NCBI RefSeq assembly: GCF_014127105.1
Contig: NZ_CP059902.1
Location: 3,428,001 to 3,492,000 of the forward strand
Source of the DNA: Devosia sp. MC521
Lineage (GTDB): Bacteria; Pseudomonadota; Alphaproteobacteria; Rhizobiales; Devosiaceae
Direction: 5' to 3'
Length of the DNA: 64,000 bases
Position numbers and translations under genes: made by a program. The notes under the pieces were generated by a model. It was not told where the DNA came from. It saw only the letters and a list, made by a program, of their open reading frames with translations, and ran no database searches. Positions 28,727 through 37,766 of this stretch are shown here, in pieces. The stretch's first letter is position 1; every line of letters starts with the position of its first letter.

Positions 28727-29761
28727 TTACGCGCGGGGCTTGAGACCCTTGGCGATCAGCGTTTCCGCGATCTGAATGGTATTGAGCGCTGCGCCCTTAC
28801 GCAGATTGTCTGAAACAACCCACATAGCCAAACCATTTTCGACGGTGACGTCTTCACGGATACGGCTGACATAGGTGTCGTAATCACCAACGGTTTCAAC
28901 CGGGGTCGCGTAGCCGCCTGGTTCGCGCTTATCGAGCACGGTGATGCCATCAGCTTCACGCAGGATTTCGCGGGCTTCGTCAGCGGTAATCGGGTTTTCA
29001 AACTCGATATTGACCGATTCCGAGTGACCAACAAAAACCGGAACGCGCACGGCGGTGCAGGTGACCTTGATCTTGGGATCGAGGATCTTCTTGGTCTCTG
29101 CCAGAACCTTCCACTCTTCCTTGGTGTAGCCGTCTTCCATGAACACATCGATGTGCGGGATGACGTTGAAGGCGATCTGCTTGGGGAACTTGGCTGGGGT
29201 TGGGCTATCGTTGACGAAAATGCCCTTGGTCTGGTTCCACAGCTCGTCGACGCCTTCCTTGCCAGCGCCGGAAACGGACTGGTAGGTCGAGACAACAACG
29301 CGCTTGATCTTGGCGGCATCGTGGAGCGGCTTGAGGGCCACAACCAGCTGGGCGGTCGAGCAATTTGGGTTGGCGATGATGTTTTGACGCTTGTCGTCAG
29401 CCAGCCAACGCTCAAGGATCGCGCCGTTCACTTCAGGAACCACCAGCGGCACTTCGGCGTGGTAACGCCAATAGCTCGAGTTATCGATGACGATGGCGCC
29501 TGCCGCTGCGATCTTTGGACCCCAATCCTTGGAGATAGAGCCGCCAGCCGACATGATCGCAAAATCGACGGTCGAGAAATCGAAGTGCTGCAGATCGCGC
29601 ACCTTCAAAATCTTGTCGCCATAGGACAATTCTTTGCCAATCGACTTTGACGATGCGAGAGCGAAAACTTCATCCGCCGGGAACTTGCGTTCGGCCAGAA
29701 TGTTCAAAACTTCGCGGCCCACATTGCCCGTGGACCCGACGACTGCGACGCGATAACCCAT
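28727..29761 (-). CDS. asd: Aspartate-semialdehyde dehydrogenase
   Basis: 344 residues from ATG 29761, where MGYRVAVVGSTGNVGREVLN gives the expected NADP-binding N-terminus; the frame is open eight codons further. It reduces aspartyl phosphate to aspartate semialdehyde for lysine, diaminopimelate, threonine and methionine synthesis. The catalytic cysteine is in IANPNCSTAQLV and the His/Arg substrate residues follow in the C-terminal domain (RVPVFVGHSES). Monocistronic by context. Confidence 0.96.
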   Translation of the reverse strand: MGYRVAVVGSTGNVGREVLNILAERKFPADEVFALASSKSIGKELSYGDKILKVRDLQHFDFSTVDFAIMSAGGSISKDWGPKIAAAGAIVIDNSSYWRYHAEVPLVVPEVNGAILERWLADDKRQNIIANPNCSTAQLVVALKPLHDAAKIKRVVVSTYQSVSGAGKEGVDELWNQTKGIFVNDSPTPAKFPKQIAFNVIPHIDVFMEDGYTKEEWKVLAETKKILDPKIKVTCTAVRVPVFVGHSESVNIEFENPITADEAREILREADGITVLDKREPGGYATPVETVGDYDTYVSRIREDVTVENGLAMWVVSDNLRKGAALNTIQIAETLIAKGLKPRA

Positions 29762-30081
29762 TTTGGAACTCCGGTCCCTTACCATTCACCGCCCCCGCGC
29801 ATCGTTTGATGCGGCCAGTGGTTTTCTGAGCCTCTCCCCGACGGGAGACGACCCGGGGAAAAGCTCTAAGCGGTTTTGGTGGTTTTAGTCATGGCAGTAT
29901 CGCACTCGGCTTTTGGCCAAGTTTTTATTGCGATAGTGGCGATGGAGCCGAAGCTGCGCATGACGAACTCTAACTTCCTATTGAAGTGCAGGACTTGTCA
30001 TACTCCACTGTAGGACAGAGTCAATGCGCTTGCTGAAACTCTCGGCCCCAGATACGCCTCGGATAGACGAAAGGACCACAC
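29762..30081. other. Divergent intergenic region asd / flavoprotein
   Basis: 320 bases without a gene. Visible structure: TATCGCA (29898-29904) and TGCGATA (29929-29935) as inverted arms around a smaller GGC/GCC hairpin, and TCTCCC/GGGAGA at 29833-29848. Good ribosome binding sites mark both flanking starts: GGAG before asd and AAAGGA before the flavoprotein. I identify no known riboswitch. Confidence 0.4.
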
Positions 30082-31272
30082 ATGGCCGACTACGATGTAT
30101 TGATTATTGGCGCGGGCGCTGCAGGCATGATGGCTGGCATTGAAGCCGGCAAGCGTGGGCGCAAGGTGCTGGTGGTCGACCATGCCCGCGACCCCGGCGA
30201 GAAGATCCGCATTTCCGGTGGCGGACGTTGCAATTTCACCAATGTGAACGCCACTCACGTTCTGGGCCGCGAGCGCTTCCTGAGCCAAAATCCGCGCTTC
30301 GCGCTGTCGGCGCTGTCGCGTTACACTCCTGAAATGTTTATCGCGCGCGTGAAAAAGCAGGGCATCGCCTATCACGAAAAGACCCTCGGCCAGTTGTTCT
30401 GCGATGGCCCCGCCACGCAGATCATCACCATGCTGACCAATGATCTGCGCGCCGCTGGCGCAACGATCTGGACTGGCCGTTCCGTTGGTACCATTGAGAA
30501 AACCGACGAAGGCTTTGACGTTATGGTTGGCGATGGCCGCGTGACCGCGACAAGCCTAATCATTGCAACGGGTGGCAAATCCATTCCGAAAATGGGCGCG
30601 ACCGGCTTTGCCTATGAGATTGCGCGCCAGTTCGGCCTTAAGGTCACCAACACCCGCCCGGCCCTCGTGCCGCTCACTTTTGAGCCCGGCGCGCTGGAAA
30701 TGCTGAAGCCTTTGGCTGGCGTTTCGACCAATGCCATTGTCTCGCACGGCAAGACCAAGTTTGAAGAAGCGCTGCTGATCACCCACCGCGGCCTTTCCGG
30801 CCCAGCAATTCTGCAGATCTCGTCCTATTGGCGCGAAGGTGATGCGATCTCGGTTGATCTTCTGGCGGGCGAAGACGCACTTGAATTCCTCAAGTCAGCC
30901 CGCAAGGCTACGCCGAAACTGCATATCCAGACCGCGCTGGGTGACCGCCTGCCAAAGCGCTTGGCGCAGCTGATCGGTGAAGTCATCAACCAGCCCGGCA
31001 TGATCGGCGATTTCTCGGACAAGAAACTCGCGACCGCTGCCGAAGTGATCAACAAGTGGACCCTAAAACCAGTTGGCTCAGAAGGTTATCGCACAGCGGA
31101 AGTCACTTTGGGTGGCATCGACACCACTGACCTCGACGCGAAAACGCTGATGGCGCGCGATGTGCCCGGCTTGTTCTTTGTCGGCGAGGCGGTAGACGTC
31201 ACCGGCTGGTTGGGCGGCTATAACTTCCAGTGGGCTTGGGCCTCTGGCTATTCCGCGGGCCAAGCGGCCTAA
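30082..31272 (+). CDS. HI0933/YhiN-family FAD-dependent oxidoreductase
   Basis: 396 residues. The N-terminal dinucleotide fold reads IIGAGAAGMMAGIEAGKRG; the family motif SGGGRCNFTN follows at about residue 45. The central FAD domain ends FVGEAVDVTGWLGGYNFQWA and then WASGYSAGQA, typical of HI0933 proteins. These flavoproteins are widespread and poorly characterised, so no reaction can be assigned. It is a single gene with a strong terminator directly after it. Confidence 0.88.
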   Translation: MADYDVLIIGAGAAGMMAGIEAGKRGRKVLVVDHARDPGEKIRISGGGRCNFTNVNATHVLGRERFLSQNPRFALSALSRYTPEMFIARVKKQGIAYHEKTLGQLFCDGPATQIITMLTNDLRAAGATIWTGRSVGTIEKTDEGFDVMVGDGRVTATSLIIATGGKSIPKMGATGFAYEIARQFGLKVTNTRPALVPLTFEPGALEMLKPLAGVSTNAIVSHGKTKFEEALLITHRGLSGPAILQISSYWREGDAISVDLLAGEDALEFLKSARKATPKLHIQTALGDRLPKRLAQLIGEVINQPGMIGDFSDKKLATAAEVINKWTLKPVGSEGYRTAEVTLGGIDTTDLDAKTLMARDVPGLFFVGEAVDVTGWLGGYNFQWAWASGYSAGQAA

Positions 31273-31277
31273 ATGAT

Positions 31278-31305
31278 AAAGCCCGGGGCGACCCGGGCTT
31301 TTTTT
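31278..31305. terminator. Bidirectional intrinsic terminator
   Basis: AAAGCCCGGG, loop GCGA, CCCGGGCTTT and further T residues: a perfect 10-base stem between the flavoprotein gene and the convergent PagL-like gene. Confidence 0.88.
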
Positions 31306-31328
31306 ATATCTGCTGTGTCGCGCTGGGC

Positions 31329-31889
31329 TTAGAATTTATAGCCGAAGCGAACACCCATATTGGTCAGACCGCGATTGCCATCGCAAAGGTTCGCATTGGA
31401 CGCGTGTTCGACCGTCGCCATGATCGACGCGTTCGTGTTGAGCATCACGCCCAAGCTGGCCGACTCGCGGAACACAAATGAACAGCCAAGGTCGCGCGCA
31501 GGGGCAACAGCCTGTCCATTGGTTGAGCCATTGTGGACCGCACCACCAAAACTGAGCTCGGCGAAGATGGGTGTGTCAAATAGCGGCACAGTCCAGCTGA
31601 CGCCAGCATAGGCCATAGATTCGAGCCCGGCGTAATTGATGGTGGCGCCAAGATGAGGGCGCAGCTCACCAAGAGTGACCCACTCTGTCAGACCGGGGGT
31701 GTCGAACAAAAGCTCGACATTGAGGTCCTGCATGCGGGAGACGTTGAAGACGCCGAACAGCGCGCCTGGCTCGTCAGCACTGTGAGCAAACACGCCGCCG
31801 CGCACTTCAGACAGTCCAAAATCCTGCGCCAACACTGGTGTTGAAACCACGCCAGCCACAACGGCAGCGGCGGCAAGAATACGCTTCAT
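31329..31889 (-). CDS. PagL-like lipid A deacylase / acyloxyacyl hydrolase family
   Basis: 186 residues with a signal peptide (about 1-21, ending VLAQ) and a beta-barrel-like mature part ending in aromatic residues (GVRFGYKF), as for outer-membrane proteins. The PagL-type catalytic His and Ser lie in EHASNANLC. PagL enzymes remove the 3-O-linked acyl chain from lipid A. The position aligned with the catalytic Glu of Pseudomonas PagL is Thr here by my manual alignment, so the triad may be completed differently. The start at 31889 has GAGGA eight bases upstream; the frame is open further but would disrupt the signal peptide. Confidence 0.75.
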   Translation of the reverse strand: MKRILAAAAVVAGVVSTPVLAQDFGLSEVRGGVFAHSADEPGALFGVFNVSRMQDLNVELLFDTPGLTEWVTLGELRPHLGATINYAGLESMAYAGVSWTVPLFDTPIFAELSFGGAVHNGSTNGQAVAPARDLGCSFVFRESASLGVMLNTNASIMATVEHASNANLCDGNRGLTNMGVRFGYKF

Positions 31890-32069
31890 GGAATCCATCC
31901 TCATACAGAGATGGGAATTACTGCGTGAATGAAGGCTTAGCCGCAAGCTCATTTCAGCCACACTGGACAAGGAAGCGACTCCCCTGACTCTATTTTTCAC
32001 CTGAAGGGTTGATTTTTCCCAGCTTCATCGTGATCTAACGATGAAACGAAATTGTACTAAGGTTGAGCC

Positions 32070-33080
32070 ATGTCTGCGCCCTTCGCTCTGTCGCTTCAGG
32101 ATCTGGCCCCCATCGCTCAGGGCTCAACCACGCCACAAGCGATGGCTGAAACCATCAAACTAGCGCAGGCGGCCGATGGGCTAGGATACACACGCCTCTG
32201 GTATGCCGAGCACCACGGCATGCCGTCCATTGCATCCTCTGTTCCCGAAATTCTGATCGGCAGCGCTGCTGCGGCGACCAAGAATATTCGCGTTGGCTCC
32301 GGAGGCGTCATGCTTCTCAACCACGCGCCGCTCCGTATCGCCGAAGCTTATCGCACCCTTGAAGCTCTGCATCCGGGCCGCATTGACCTTGGTATTGGCC
32401 GCGCGCCAGGGGGCGACGGATATGCCATGCGCGCGCTACGCAGTGGTGGCGGTGAAGAGTTTTCAAATTATCTCGCCGAGCTGATGGCGTTTGACGACGA
32501 CAGTTTTCCAGCTGACCACCCCTTCTCACGTGTTCCGGTCTCCCCAGGCGGCATCAAACTGCCACCGAAGTGGCTGCTCGGCTCATCGGGCGCATCGGCG
32601 CAAGCGGCGGGACAGGTCGGCTTTGGTTATGCATTTGCTGCGCACTTCAGCCACACCCCGGCTGCGCCCGCTTTTGCCGCCTATCGCAATGCCTTTGTGC
32701 CTAGCGAAGAGTTTCCAGAGCCCAAAACCCTGCTGTGTCTATCGGTCATCTGCGCGCCGACCGACGAAGAAGCAAAATACCTCTCCACCTCGCAGGCGGT
32801 AAATTGGGCGCGTTTCCTCACGGGGGAACAGCGTCAACTGACCTCTCCAGAAGAGGCCTCGGCCTACAAGCTGACCGCGCAACAACACTCGATCATTGAG
32901 CATCAATCCGCTCTTTGGATGGTCGGCAGCCCCGAGCGCATGGCAGAAGAAATTTCCGCCAAAGCGAAGGCGGCGGGCGCTGATGAAGTGATGGTGACCA
33001 CAACCATCCACTCCTATGATCTGCGCCGCCGCTCCTACAAACTGCTGGCCGAAGCGCTGGGCATTCAGGCCCGCGCTTAG
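32070..33080 (+). CDS. Luciferase-like (LLM class) flavin-dependent oxidoreductase
   Basis: 336 residues of the bacterial-luciferase TIM-barrel fold. The N-terminal GLGYTRLWYAEHHGMPS with IRVGSGGVMLLNHAPL and a following RIDLGIGRAPG are typical of the FMN- or F420-independent group often annotated as alkanal monooxygenase-like. The reaction is not predictable. AAGG lies about ten bases before the ATG. The stop codon overlaps that of the convergent small gene at 33077, so no terminator separates them. Confidence 0.85.
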   Translation: MSAPFALSLQDLAPIAQGSTTPQAMAETIKLAQAADGLGYTRLWYAEHHGMPSIASSVPEILIGSAAAATKNIRVGSGGVMLLNHAPLRIAEAYRTLEALHPGRIDLGIGRAPGGDGYAMRALRSGGGEEFSNYLAELMAFDDDSFPADHPFSRVPVSPGGIKLPPKWLLGSSGASAQAAGQVGFGYAFAAHFSHTPAAPAFAAYRNAFVPSEEFPEPKTLLCLSVICAPTDEEAKYLSTSQAVNWARFLTGEQRQLTSPEEASAYKLTAQQHSIIEHQSALWMVGSPERMAEEISAKAKAAGADEVMVTTTIHSYDLRRRSYKLLAEALGIQARA

Positions 33081-33358
33081 TGCACGGTATTTCGGGGCAC
33101 TAGAGCGTAATCGCCAGACGGCTCGACCCTCAATGCCAATTGCTGGCGGTCGAGTTCGGCAAGCCACGCCTTCCACGAGCACGGTGTGGTTTGCCCATCG
33201 AGCGCTTCCTCATCGCCGTAGCGCACGAATTTAAGGCGGAGCTGAGCCTTTTCAGCCCCGTCTCGATCGCGTGTCAAAGCGATCGCCGGACACCCGTGCT
33301 GCTCAAGCACCCAGGCTCGGATGTCGTGGTGCGCAGTTAAGAAATGACTGTTGAACAT
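33077..33358 (-). CDS. Small conserved hypothetical protein, paralog of the gene at 41158
   Basis: 93 residues, no signal peptide or membrane segment. It shares an arrangement with the protein at 41158-41463: a DIRAW motif near the N-terminus, a Gly-x-Pro turn, then SWKAWLAELDRQQLALRV near the C-terminus and a final short strand. These shared blocks make a duplicated small cytoplasmic family likely. I do not recognise a named function. Its stop overlaps that of the convergent oxidoreductase. Confidence 0.65.
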   Translation of the reverse strand: MFNSHFLTAHHDIRAWVLEQHGCPAIALTRDRDGAEKAQLRLKFVRYGDEEALDGQTTPCSWKAWLAELDRQQLALRVEPSGDYALVPRNTVH

Positions 33359-33489
33359 ATTTTCGCTCCTCCCGGTGTTCTGCGTGTCGAACGAGTGGTC
33401 TGTGCAAGAGTTCCTAGAAGCGCAATCACACTGGCTTGAGCCGGACGCAGCCCTTAAGATGCCGCTATAGCAATGGCAGGGGCGCAGGC

Positions 33490-34506
33490 ATGACCGACAC
33501 AGTTCTTGTCACGGGCGTTTCTGGCTTTCTCGGCGGGCATGTCGCCAAGGCCCTGCTCGACGCGGGCTTTACCGTGCGCGGCAGTGTGCGCGATCTGAAA
33601 AAGGCCGATGCCGTTCGAACCACTCTGGCCAAAGCCAAGTGTGATGTCTCCCGACTAAGCTTTGTGTGTTTGGATCTGACCAACGACGATGGCTGGGACG
33701 CAGCGATGGACGGCGTGCGCTATCTGCAGCACACAGCGTCGCCCTTCGTGCTTAATATGCCCAAAGACAAGAGCGAGCTTGTTGGCCCGGCGGTTGCTGG
33801 TACCGAGCGTGCAATTACGGCAGCGCTCAAGGCGGGTGTCGAACGCATCGTGCTCACCTCTTCTATGGCCGCGATGGCCTATGGCCACGACAAATCCCGC
33901 ACCAAGCCCTTTGGACCAGAAGATTGGACCAATCTCGATGGCCGACCGCAAAACGCCTATATCGAGAGCAAGACCCGCGCCGAGCGCCGCGCTTGGGAGC
34001 TGGTGAAGGCTGCAGGCCAGATGGAACGGCTCGCCGTGATCAATCCCAGCGTTATTCTCGGCCCTCTTCTTGACGATGATGTCGGCACCTCGGGCCTGCT
34101 GATCAAACGCCTGATGGATGGCTCCGTGCCGGCCGCTCCGCGTATTCCCATTACCTGCATCGATGCGCGCGATGTGGCCGAGGCCCATGTCAAAGCGATG
34201 ACCACGCCAAGCGCTGGCGGGCAGCGTTTTCCTATGGGGGACGGCACGCTGCTCTTTCTTGACACGGCAAAGATTCTCAAGGCCGCCTACCCCAGCTATC
34301 GCATTCCGCGCTTTGAAATCCCGGACTGGCTGGTACGGTTCTATGCGCGTTTCGATCAGCAAGTGCGGGATAATGTTGGGGAGTTGGGGTACCCTAAGCC
34401 GCTCGATTCAAAGGCCGCGATTGCTCTGCTTGGCCATGATTTCATTCCCGCCAAGCAAGCTGTGCTGGCCACAGCGAAAAGCCTTGTTGAACGGAAACTC
34501 GTGTAA
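33490..34506 (+). CDS. NAD-dependent epimerase/reductase (extended SDR, dihydroflavonol-reductase-like)
   Basis: 338 residues from ATG 33490 (frame open 18 codons upstream). N-terminal Rossmann motif TGVSGFLGGHVAKALL, adenine-ribose region with RGSVRDLKKA, and the catalytic Tyr-x-x-x-Lys in AYIESKTRAE mark an extended short-chain dehydrogenase. NPSVILGPLL and the later substrate domain resemble dihydroflavonol-4-reductase and aldehyde/ketone reductases. Native substrate unknown. It seems monocistronic. Confidence 0.85.
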   Translation: MTDTVLVTGVSGFLGGHVAKALLDAGFTVRGSVRDLKKADAVRTTLAKAKCDVSRLSFVCLDLTNDDGWDAAMDGVRYLQHTASPFVLNMPKDKSELVGPAVAGTERAITAALKAGVERIVLTSSMAAMAYGHDKSRTKPFGPEDWTNLDGRPQNAYIESKTRAERRAWELVKAAGQMERLAVINPSVILGPLLDDDVGTSGLLIKRLMDGSVPAAPRIPITCIDARDVAEAHVKAMTTPSAGGQRFPMGDGTLLFLDTAKILKAAYPSYRIPRFEIPDWLVRFYARFDQQVRDNVGELGYPKPLDSKAAIALLGHDFIPAKQAVLATAKSLVERKLV

Positions 34507-34761
34507 GCATCCGCAGAGCGCGGGATAGCGTCCACGCCAGTTATTCGATCGGAGCCCCTCAGTTACATCCGATCATTCTTGGAGGATGCGACCGAACCGT
34601 CGTTGGGACGCTCAGGCTGGCCGTTGTCGAAAGCGCGTTAGCGAAGTCTTAGAAAATTCCGCGCCACGGTGACAGGTATTGATTGTGGATAGAGCGCTTT
34701 ACAACGCCCGCATAAAAAGAACTAAGTTACACTGATATACCACAATATTGGCAAAGGGATA

Positions 34762-35403
34762 ATGGTGGACAGTCGTATTTGCTTGGCCGCGATCGTGGCC
34801 TCAACACTGGCATTTTCCAGTCCCTCCATCGCAGCAGAATTTGCCAGCGAAACGGCGTATCTGAACCAGCGGGCACAGGCGACAGAAACCATGTCAGGCG
34901 CTCAGGCGCTTGGTCTTATGCGCGCGGTAGAATTGGTTGTCAGCGATCAGGTCAACGGTTCGTGCTGGACCAATCAGAGTGAGGTTTTTCACGCGCTGCG
35001 TTCGGAATTGGTCATGGCAGGGGTCACTGTCTACACCGAACCCCTCGCCAGCTATGATGCGCTGAGCCCCATTTTGCGGCTCTCGACCATCGGTTATCAG
35101 GCTGCGGGCGGCGCGTGCATCGGTCATATGACCTTGGAAACCATCATCCGCTCGAACAGCGAATTGGGCAGCCTCACCCACACTCAAAAAGTCTTCAATA
35201 TTGCTGCCGAGGCGCGACTTTGGAGCGTCTCGACAATCTTCTCGGGCAAAAATCTCAACGCCACTATTGTCGAAACGGCTCGCCGCTGGGCCGATCGCCT
35301 TGCCAATGACATTCGCATTGCCCGCAATGACCCGTCTGTGCAGCGCTTCAACGCAGTTTGGCCCAAGGCCGCACCGCGCACCCGCGCAGAAACCGGGAAG
35401 TAA
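34762..35403 (+). CDS. Secreted protein of unknown function
   Basis: 213 residues with a signal peptide (about 1-24, ending SIAA) and a largely helical mature domain with two cysteines (SCW near residue 72 and ACIGH near 118) that may pair. I do not recognise the family. AAAGGGA lies just before the ATG; a GTG three bases later would have better spacing. The gene stands alone between the SDR gene and the dNTPase gene. A hairpin at 35472 may end its transcript. Confidence 0.6.
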   Translation: MVDSRICLAAIVASTLAFSSPSIAAEFASETAYLNQRAQATETMSGAQALGLMRAVELVVSDQVNGSCWTNQSEVFHALRSELVMAGVTVYTEPLASYDALSPILRLSTIGYQAAGGACIGHMTLETIIRSNSELGSLTHTQKVFNIAAEARLWSVSTIFSGKNLNATIVETARRWADRLANDIRIARNDPSVQRFNAVWPKAAPRTRAETGK

Positions 35404-35471
35404 GCGCCAAAGCCATTGGCAGTTTGGCCGGTTTATGCTCGAAGGAACGGGCCATTCAGTCGCCTAAAATG

Positions 35472-35504
35472 CTGCCGAATGGACGTGTTCGGCAGTGGGG
35501 TTTT
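35472..35504 (+). terminator. Inverted repeat, possible terminator, before the dNTPase gene
   Basis: CTGCCGAA, an 8-base spacer, TTCGGCAG, then TGGGGTTTT. The stem is perfect but the T-run is short and offset. It could instead be an operator for the dNTPase gene, whose ATG lies 15 bases after the stem. Confidence 0.4.
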
Positions 35505-35509
35505 GAGCG

Positions 35510-36868
35510 ATGTCAGAGGCAGGTGCGGTGTGGTTTGAGCGTCGGGAAGCAACGGACGCCCAAACGGACGATATTCGCCTGCCAGAAGAGATCGACTACG
35601 CCCGCGTCGTGCATTCCGCTTCCTTCCGGCGATTGCAGGGCAAGACCCAGGTCCTCGGGCTCGGTGATGGCGATTTTTATCGCACCCGCCTGACCCACAG
35701 CCTGGAAGTGGCGCAGATCGCGGGCGGCATTACACGGCAACTGGCGCACACCTATGCGAACGGCCCGCGCAGCCAACACCTGCCAAGCCTGATTGCCATT
35801 CAAGCCATTAGCGCCTTGCATGATCTGGGGCACCCGCCTTTTGGCCACGGCGGCGAAGTCGCACTCAACTATTGCATGCGCGATCACGGCGGCTTTGAGG
35901 GCAATGGCCAGACCCTGCGCATCATCGGGCGCCTAGAAGAGTTTTCTCATGGCGCAGGTTCAAACCTCACGCGGCGCACCGTGTTGGGTATTTTAAAATA
36001 CCCCGTCGCCTATTCGACCGCCGCCAATCCCGAATTAAAGCCCGCGCTTAACCAAGGCCTATCCACGCTACAACTGATCGATCGTCAGCGCTCGAAGCCC
36101 CCCAAGGCCTATCTCGATAGCGAGGTCGATATAGTCGGTTGGTTGATCGATCCGCTCTCTCCAGCGGAACGCGATGCCTTCACCAGTGCCCGCGCCAAGC
36201 CTGGCAAACATGCCGAAGCCCTGCACAAATCCTTCGATTGTTCGATCATGGACGTGGCCGACGATATTTCCTTTGGCGTCCATGATTTCGAAGACGCACT
36301 CAAACTGCGCCTCATCAGCGAAGAGGCTTTTTTGGCGAGTGTCACCGAAGACAAATGTGCCAGCATTTTGGAAGCACTGACCGCTCGCTACCCGGAAGAG
36401 TTCGGCACCAATCCATACGCGACCTTCGTGGCGGGCCTCTTTGGTCGCTCAACTTTGAGTCTCAAACGCTGGATCGGACGTATCATCCACCATCTCATGG
36501 CGCGGATCGAAATCGTCGAACACGCTGAGTTTGACGACCCTATCGTCAAATACCGCGCGGAATTGCCTGCTCCAGACCGCGCCTTTGTCCGTGCTTTGAA
36601 GGATGTTGTCTATCACAACGTCATCCGCTCTCCCTCAGTGCAGCAGATGGAGTTTAAGGGACAGCAGATGGTGGTGTCGGTGTTTGAAGCGGTCTCATCC
36701 GAGCCGCAGGCCTTTTTGCCGCCAGACGTGCTGAAGCGCTGGCAGGACGCGGACGAAAACCCACGGATCATTTGCGACTATATCGCCAGCATGACCGACG
36801 GCACGCTGATGAAAACCTATGAACGCCTTTTCACCCCAAGAATGGGCTCAGTGTTCGATCTGGTTTAG
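35510..36868 (+). CDS. dgt: dGTPase-like deoxynucleoside triphosphate triphosphohydrolase
   Basis: 452-residue HD-domain enzyme that hydrolyses dNTPs to nucleoside and tripolyphosphate. The metal ligands are in RLTHSLEVAQIAGGI (His), ALHDLGHPPFGHGGE (His-Asp) and MDVADDISFGVHDFED (Asp). SFRRLQGKTQVL at the start is the family signature. Homologues control dNTP pools and some restrict phages, but nothing in the neighbourhood points to defence. Convergent with the FadR-type regulator; the coding ends overlap by four bases. Confidence 0.9.
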   Translation: MSEAGAVWFERREATDAQTDDIRLPEEIDYARVVHSASFRRLQGKTQVLGLGDGDFYRTRLTHSLEVAQIAGGITRQLAHTYANGPRSQHLPSLIAIQAISALHDLGHPPFGHGGEVALNYCMRDHGGFEGNGQTLRIIGRLEEFSHGAGSNLTRRTVLGILKYPVAYSTAANPELKPALNQGLSTLQLIDRQRSKPPKAYLDSEVDIVGWLIDPLSPAERDAFTSARAKPGKHAEALHKSFDCSIMDVADDISFGVHDFEDALKLRLISEEAFLASVTEDKCASILEALTARYPEEFGTNPYATFVAGLFGRSTLSLKRWIGRIIHHLMARIEIVEHAEFDDPIVKYRAELPAPDRAFVRALKDVVYHNVIRSPSVQQMEFKGQQMVVSVFEAVSSEPQAFLPPDVLKRWQDADENPRIICDYIASMTDGTLMKTYERLFTPRMGSVFDLV

Positions 36869-37629
36869 GCCTCTTCCATCCGTCCAGCAGCGCGTTCAAA
36901 ACCCTGAGCGATCGCCTCGCGCATAGCGGCGCGGGCGAGAACCGGATCACGATCCCGAATGGCTTCAGCGATACGGCGATGGACCCCCACCGTAATCGCG
37001 AGCGCATCGGGCTCGTTGACCGGCGAGGAAATGGTAAAGGCCGCTGTCAGCGCCATTTCAACCAGTGCCGAGATCGACGCCATAAAGGGATTGCCCGAGG
37101 CGGCGGCAACGGCTTTGTGGAATTCGAGATCGCAGCGGGCAAACTCGACCGGCTCGGTGGCGGCAGCCATTTTATCGACCCAAGCGATTAGCTCAGCGGC
37201 CGCTTCCGGATCGGCGTGTTCCGCCGCCAAGGCTGCGGCCTCAATTTCGATACCGATTCGCACTTCAGCGAGACTTCTGAGGAAGCCCACCTCTGGCCCC
37301 AGTTCAAAGAACCAGGCCAGGACATCGCCATCAAAAAGGTTCCAACGGTTGCGCGGCAGGACGCGGGTGCCGATACGGGCACGTGCTTCGATCATACCCT
37401 TGGCGGCAAGAGTTTTGAGCGCCTCACGCAGAACAGTACGGGACACAGAGAAGCGTTCGAGCAATTCCGCGTCGGAAGGCAGGATCGTTCCTTCGGCATA
37501 TTCGCCCGACACGATGCCCAAGCCGAGGCTCCAGAGCACATCCGAGTGCAGATTTCGCGCCAGATTTCGCCCGGATAGCGTTGCAATCAGATCCCCTGAA
37601 TGCCGCGTCTTCCCGCCTGACCGATCCAT
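36865..37629 (-). CDS. FadR/GntR-family transcriptional regulator
   Basis: About 254 residues: N-terminal winged helix (about 30-95; ILPSDAELLERFSVSRTVLR with EALKTLAAKGMIEARARIGT) and an all-helical FCD ligand domain with metal-site residues typical of the family (DLEFHKAVAAASGNPF, GVHRRIAEAI). FadR-type regulators respond to sugar acids, carboxylates or acyl-CoA. The start at 37629 is placed by GGAG seven bases upstream. It is divergent from the M20 dipeptidase gene, which is its most likely target besides itself. I did not find a clear palindromic operator in the 137 bases between them. Confidence 0.85.
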   Translation of the reverse strand: MDRSGGKTRHSGDLIATLSGRNLARNLHSDVLWSLGLGIVSGEYAEGTILPSDAELLERFSVSRTVLREALKTLAAKGMIEARARIGTRVLPRNRWNLFDGDVLAWFFELGPEVGFLRSLAEVRIGIEIEAAALAAEHADPEAAAELIAWVDKMAAATEPVEFARCDLEFHKAVAAASGNPFMASISALVEMALTAAFTISSPVNEPDALAITVGVHRRIAEAIRDRDPVLARAAMREAIAQGFERAAGRMEEA

Positions 37630-37766
37630 GCACATGCTCCTCAAATCTTCGCGCGCACCATAGGCGCAGTAAGATAACAAGAATAGACCCACAGAGGCTG
37701 GACATGATGAAGCGCCCCGCGCCATGGTGTCCAAACGCGTTGCCCATACACCAAGGACCTCAGTTC

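Noticed and set aside
35510-36868. dNTPase as a phage-defence gene
   Set aside because: The neighbours are a secreted orphan and a FadR regulator, with no defence or mobility genes; a housekeeping dNTPase explains it.
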